Of a stretch of DNA of 64,000 bases, positions 61,931 to 64,000 are shown piece after piece. The position numbers and the translations under genes are program-made. The notes under the pieces are model-generated. The model made no database searches. It was not told the origin of the DNA and saw only the letters and a program-made list of their open reading frames with translations. The DNA is from Bacteroidales bacterium. Its GTDB lineage: Bacteria > Bacteroidota > Bacteroidia > Bacteroidales > Muribaculaceae. The stretch is from contig JAAVFW010000005.1 of assembly GCA_014800535.1 (NCBI GenBank), positions 1-64,000 of the forward strand. The letters are read 5' to 3'. How positions within the stretch are numbered: position 1 is the first letter of the stretch; the number at the start of each line of letters is the position of its first letter.

Positions 61931-62935
61931 ATGTCAATTTTAGCATTTCAAAAACCCGATAAGGTCGTGATGCTTGAGGCAGACAATTCATTCGGTAAGT
62001 TTGAATTCCGTCCCCTCGAACCCGGCTATGGCCAGACCATTGGCAACGCACTCCGTCGTATTCTACTTTCAAGCCTCGGTGGATATGCAATCTGCTCCAT
62101 CCGTATCGACGGTGTTGCCCATGAACTGGACACTATCCCCGGCGTGATTGAGGATGTTACTAACATTATCCTCAACCTCAAACAGGTTCGTTTCAAGCAT
62201 CTGAACAACGATATCGACACTGAGAAAGCTGTCGTTAACGTTGCGGGTACAGATGTTTTAAAAGCCGGCGACTTGGGTAAGGTGCTTTCGGGTTTTGAGG
62301 TCTTGAATCCCGACCTCGTGATTTGCAGGCTCAACCCCGACACAAGTTTCTCTATGGAATTCACTATCAATAAGGGTAGAGGTTGGGTTTCAGCTGATGA
62401 AAATCGTGAAATTCTTCGCGCTCAGGGTGCTGACCCTGCTGTCATCGCTATCGACTCAATCTATACTCCTATTAAGAATGTGAAGTATTCTGTCGAAAAC
62501 TATCGTGTTGAGCAGAAGACCGACTACGAAAAGCTCATACTCGAAGTGACCACCGATGGCTCTATTCTTCCGAAAGATGCGCTTAAAGAAGCTGCTAAGA
62601 TTCTGATTCATCATTTCATGCTCTTCTCTGACGAGAAGATCACTCTTGAAACTCCGGCTGAAAACAATGTCGAAGAGTTTGATGAGGAAGTGCTCCACAT
62701 GCGTCAACTCCTTAAATCCAAACTCGTTGATATGGACCTTTCTGTCCGTGCGCTCAACTGCCTGAAAAGTGCAGAAGTTGAGACACTCGGTGAATTGGTT
62801 GTTTTCAACAAGAACGACCTGCTTAAGTTCCGTAACTTCGGTCGCAAGTCGCTCAATGAGCTTGATGAATTGCTCAGCAGCCTGAACCTATCGTTCGGAA
62901 TGGACATTTCAAAATATAAATTAGACAAAGACTAA
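61931..62935 (+). CDS. rpoA: RNA polymerase alpha subunit
   Basis: [51 protein letters not shown]...[13 protein letters not shown]. Confidence 0.98.
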   Translation: MSILAFQKPDKVVMLEADNSFGKFEFRPLEPGYGQTIGNALRRILLSSLGGYAICSIRIDGVAHELDTIPGVIEDVTNIILNLKQVRFKHLNNDIDTEKAVVNVAGTDVLKAGDLGKVLSGFEVLNPDLVICRLNPDTSFSMEFTINKGRGWVSADENREILRAQGADPAVIAIDSIYTPIKNVKYSVENYRVEQKTDYEKLILEVTTDGSILPKDALKEAAKILIHHFMLFSDEKITLETPAENNVEEFDEEVLHMRQLLKSKLVDMDLSVRALNCLKSAEVETLGELVVFNKNDLLKFRNFGRKSLNELDELLSSLNLSFGMDISKYKLDKD

Positions 62936-62941
62936 ACAACG

Positions 62942-63403
62942 ATGAGACACAATAAAAAATTCAATCACCTCAGCCGTAAGAAAGGTCATAGAGATGCCCT
63001 TCTCTCAAACCTGGCTATCTCGCTGATCATGCACAAGAGAATATTTACGACTCTTGCAAAGGCTAAAGCACTCCGTGTCTTTGCCGAACCGCTGATCACT
63101 CGCTCTAAAAAGGACGACATGCAGAACCGTCGTCTTGTTTTCAGCTATCTTCAGAACAAAGAAGCTGTCAAAGAGCTTTTCGGTCCTATTGCTAACAAGG
63201 TTGCTGACCGTCCCGGTGGATACACTCGTATCCTGAAGATTGGTCATCGTCTTGGTGACAATGCCGAAATGGCAATGATCGAGCTTGTTGACTTTAATGA
63301 AAACATGCTTGGCGACGCAGCTAAGAAGGCTACTAAGACACGTCGTTCACGTCGTGGCGGAAAGAAGGCTGCTGAAGCAACTGCTGAAGCTGCTGCAGAA
63401 TAA
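62942..63403 (+). CDS. rplQ: 50S ribosomal protein L17 with Ala-rich tail
   Basis: [45 protein letters not shown]. Confidence 0.97.
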   Translation: MRHNKKFNHLSRKKGHRDALLSNLAISLIMHKRIFTTLAKAKALRVFAEPLITRSKKDDMQNRRLVFSYLQNKEAVKELFGPIANKVADRPGGYTRILKIGHRLGDNAEMAMIELVDFNENMLGDAAKKATKTRRSRRGGKKAAEATAEAAAE

Positions 63404-63428
63404 TAAGCTTTTAAAGTTTCTTAATATA

Positions 63429-63468
63429 AGAGGTGAGTCAATTTATTGGCTCACCTCTGTTTTTTTGT
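63429..63468 (+). terminator. Terminator of the ribosomal cluster
   Basis: AGAGGTGAGTCA-atttat-TGGCTCACCTCT + GTTTTTTTG. Confidence 0.88.
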
Positions 63469-63541
63469 CTTTAGAATGAATATAACCATAACCTTATGGT
63501 GATGGTGCAAAATCGTTCCTGCCTTATAAAATTAAAGAGAA

Positions 63542-63570
63542 TGTGTCGTAGCAGAAAATTACGACACATC
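63542..63570 (-). terminator. Hairpin, probable terminator of the minus-strand hydrolase
   Basis: ATGTGTCGTA / TACGACACAT perfect 10-bp stem; minus strand continues TCTCTTTAATTTTA. Confidence 0.5.
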
Positions 63571-63602
63571 CTCGTAGCAAAAATTGTTTTCTTTTATGTG
63601 TT

Positions 63603-63643
63603 AAGTAGGTTTCAATATATAAACTTATAATCGAAACTTACTT
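63603..63643. repeat. Short palindrome sharing the termini of the 16691-16854 element
   Basis: AAGTAGGTTTCAATATATAAACTTATAATCGAAACTTACTT; termini AAGTARGTTTCRAT as in the long element. Confidence 0.75.
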
Positions 63644-64000
63644 ATTTCAAATATTCATGAAAGAAGCTTTCAATTGAATCGAAAGGAATCTTGTCTTTCC
63701 GGTCGTATAGGTCTGTGTGGGAGGCTCCCGGTATGACCATGAAGAGCTTGTTATTCTCCTTGCCGGGAGTGACATTCAGTTTTTTGTAAGCATCACTGCC
63801 GAAATAGAATGAATGAGCCTTTTCTCCATGAATTATCATTACGGCATTTTCGATCTCACCAGCACGACTCATCAGCGGAAAGTTTATCCAAGGAATTACT
63901 GCCGTAGCATTACGTCCGCCGTTTGAATTCAGAGATCTGGGGTGGTAACCACGTTCAGTTTTATAATAGGCATGGTAGTCTTTAAAAAATTGAGGTGCAT
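63642..64000 (-). CDS. Alpha/beta hydrolase, C-terminal part, runs off the window
   Basis: Open frame from the window edge: ...HAYYKTERGYHPRSLNSNGGRNATAVIPWINFPLMSRAGEIENAVMIIHGEKAHSFYFGSDAYKKL...VIPGASHTDLYDR. Confidence 0.75.
   Translation of the reverse strand, partial: APQFFKDYHAYYKTERGYHPRSLNSNGGRNATAVIPWINFPLMSRAGEIENAVMIIHGEKAHSFYFGSDAYKKLNVTPGKENNKLFMVIPGASHTDLYDRKDKIPFDSIESFFHEYLK

Overview
The window is a contiguous housekeeping segment of a Bacteroidales chromosome. It looks Muribaculaceae-like from protein families and from promoters of the TTTG-N19/20-TAnnTTTG type, but I cannot confirm taxonomy without a search. The left ~43 kb contains: a GH85-like endo-beta-N-acetylglucosaminidase; murI / two Skp-OmpH / bamA / uppS; ribD; an M3 peptidase; two tandem rhomboids; hup; argS; a Bax-inhibitor-1 family protein; a PPTase; a GldE-like CBS protein; an AddA-type helicase-nuclease; pnp; fused msrAB; mltG; a QdtA/FdtA-QdtB/FdtB-like amino-sugar pair; raiA; xerC; rpsU; a gamma-carbonic-anhydrase-like protein; and an M24 peptidase. 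The right ~19 kb is one long str-S10-spc-alpha ribosomal protein cluster (rpsL to rplQ), including rpmD and rpmJ, which the ORF track missed because they are short. I see no tRNA, rRNA, CRISPR, prophage or IS transposase. The most interesting material is non-coding: (1) a probable free-standing ~200-nt sRNA (43213-43412) with its own promoter and terminator; (2) a ~164-bp nested palindrome upstream of the M3 peptidase whose ends recur in a short palindrome at 63603-63643; (3) a 12-copy, ~10-bp tandem repeat at 126-242; (4) structured intercistronic regions in the ribosomal cluster, especially before rpsD, rplC, rpsG and rpsH; (5) a 14-bp inverted repeat overlapping the rpsU promoter. No clear new multi-gene protein system was found.
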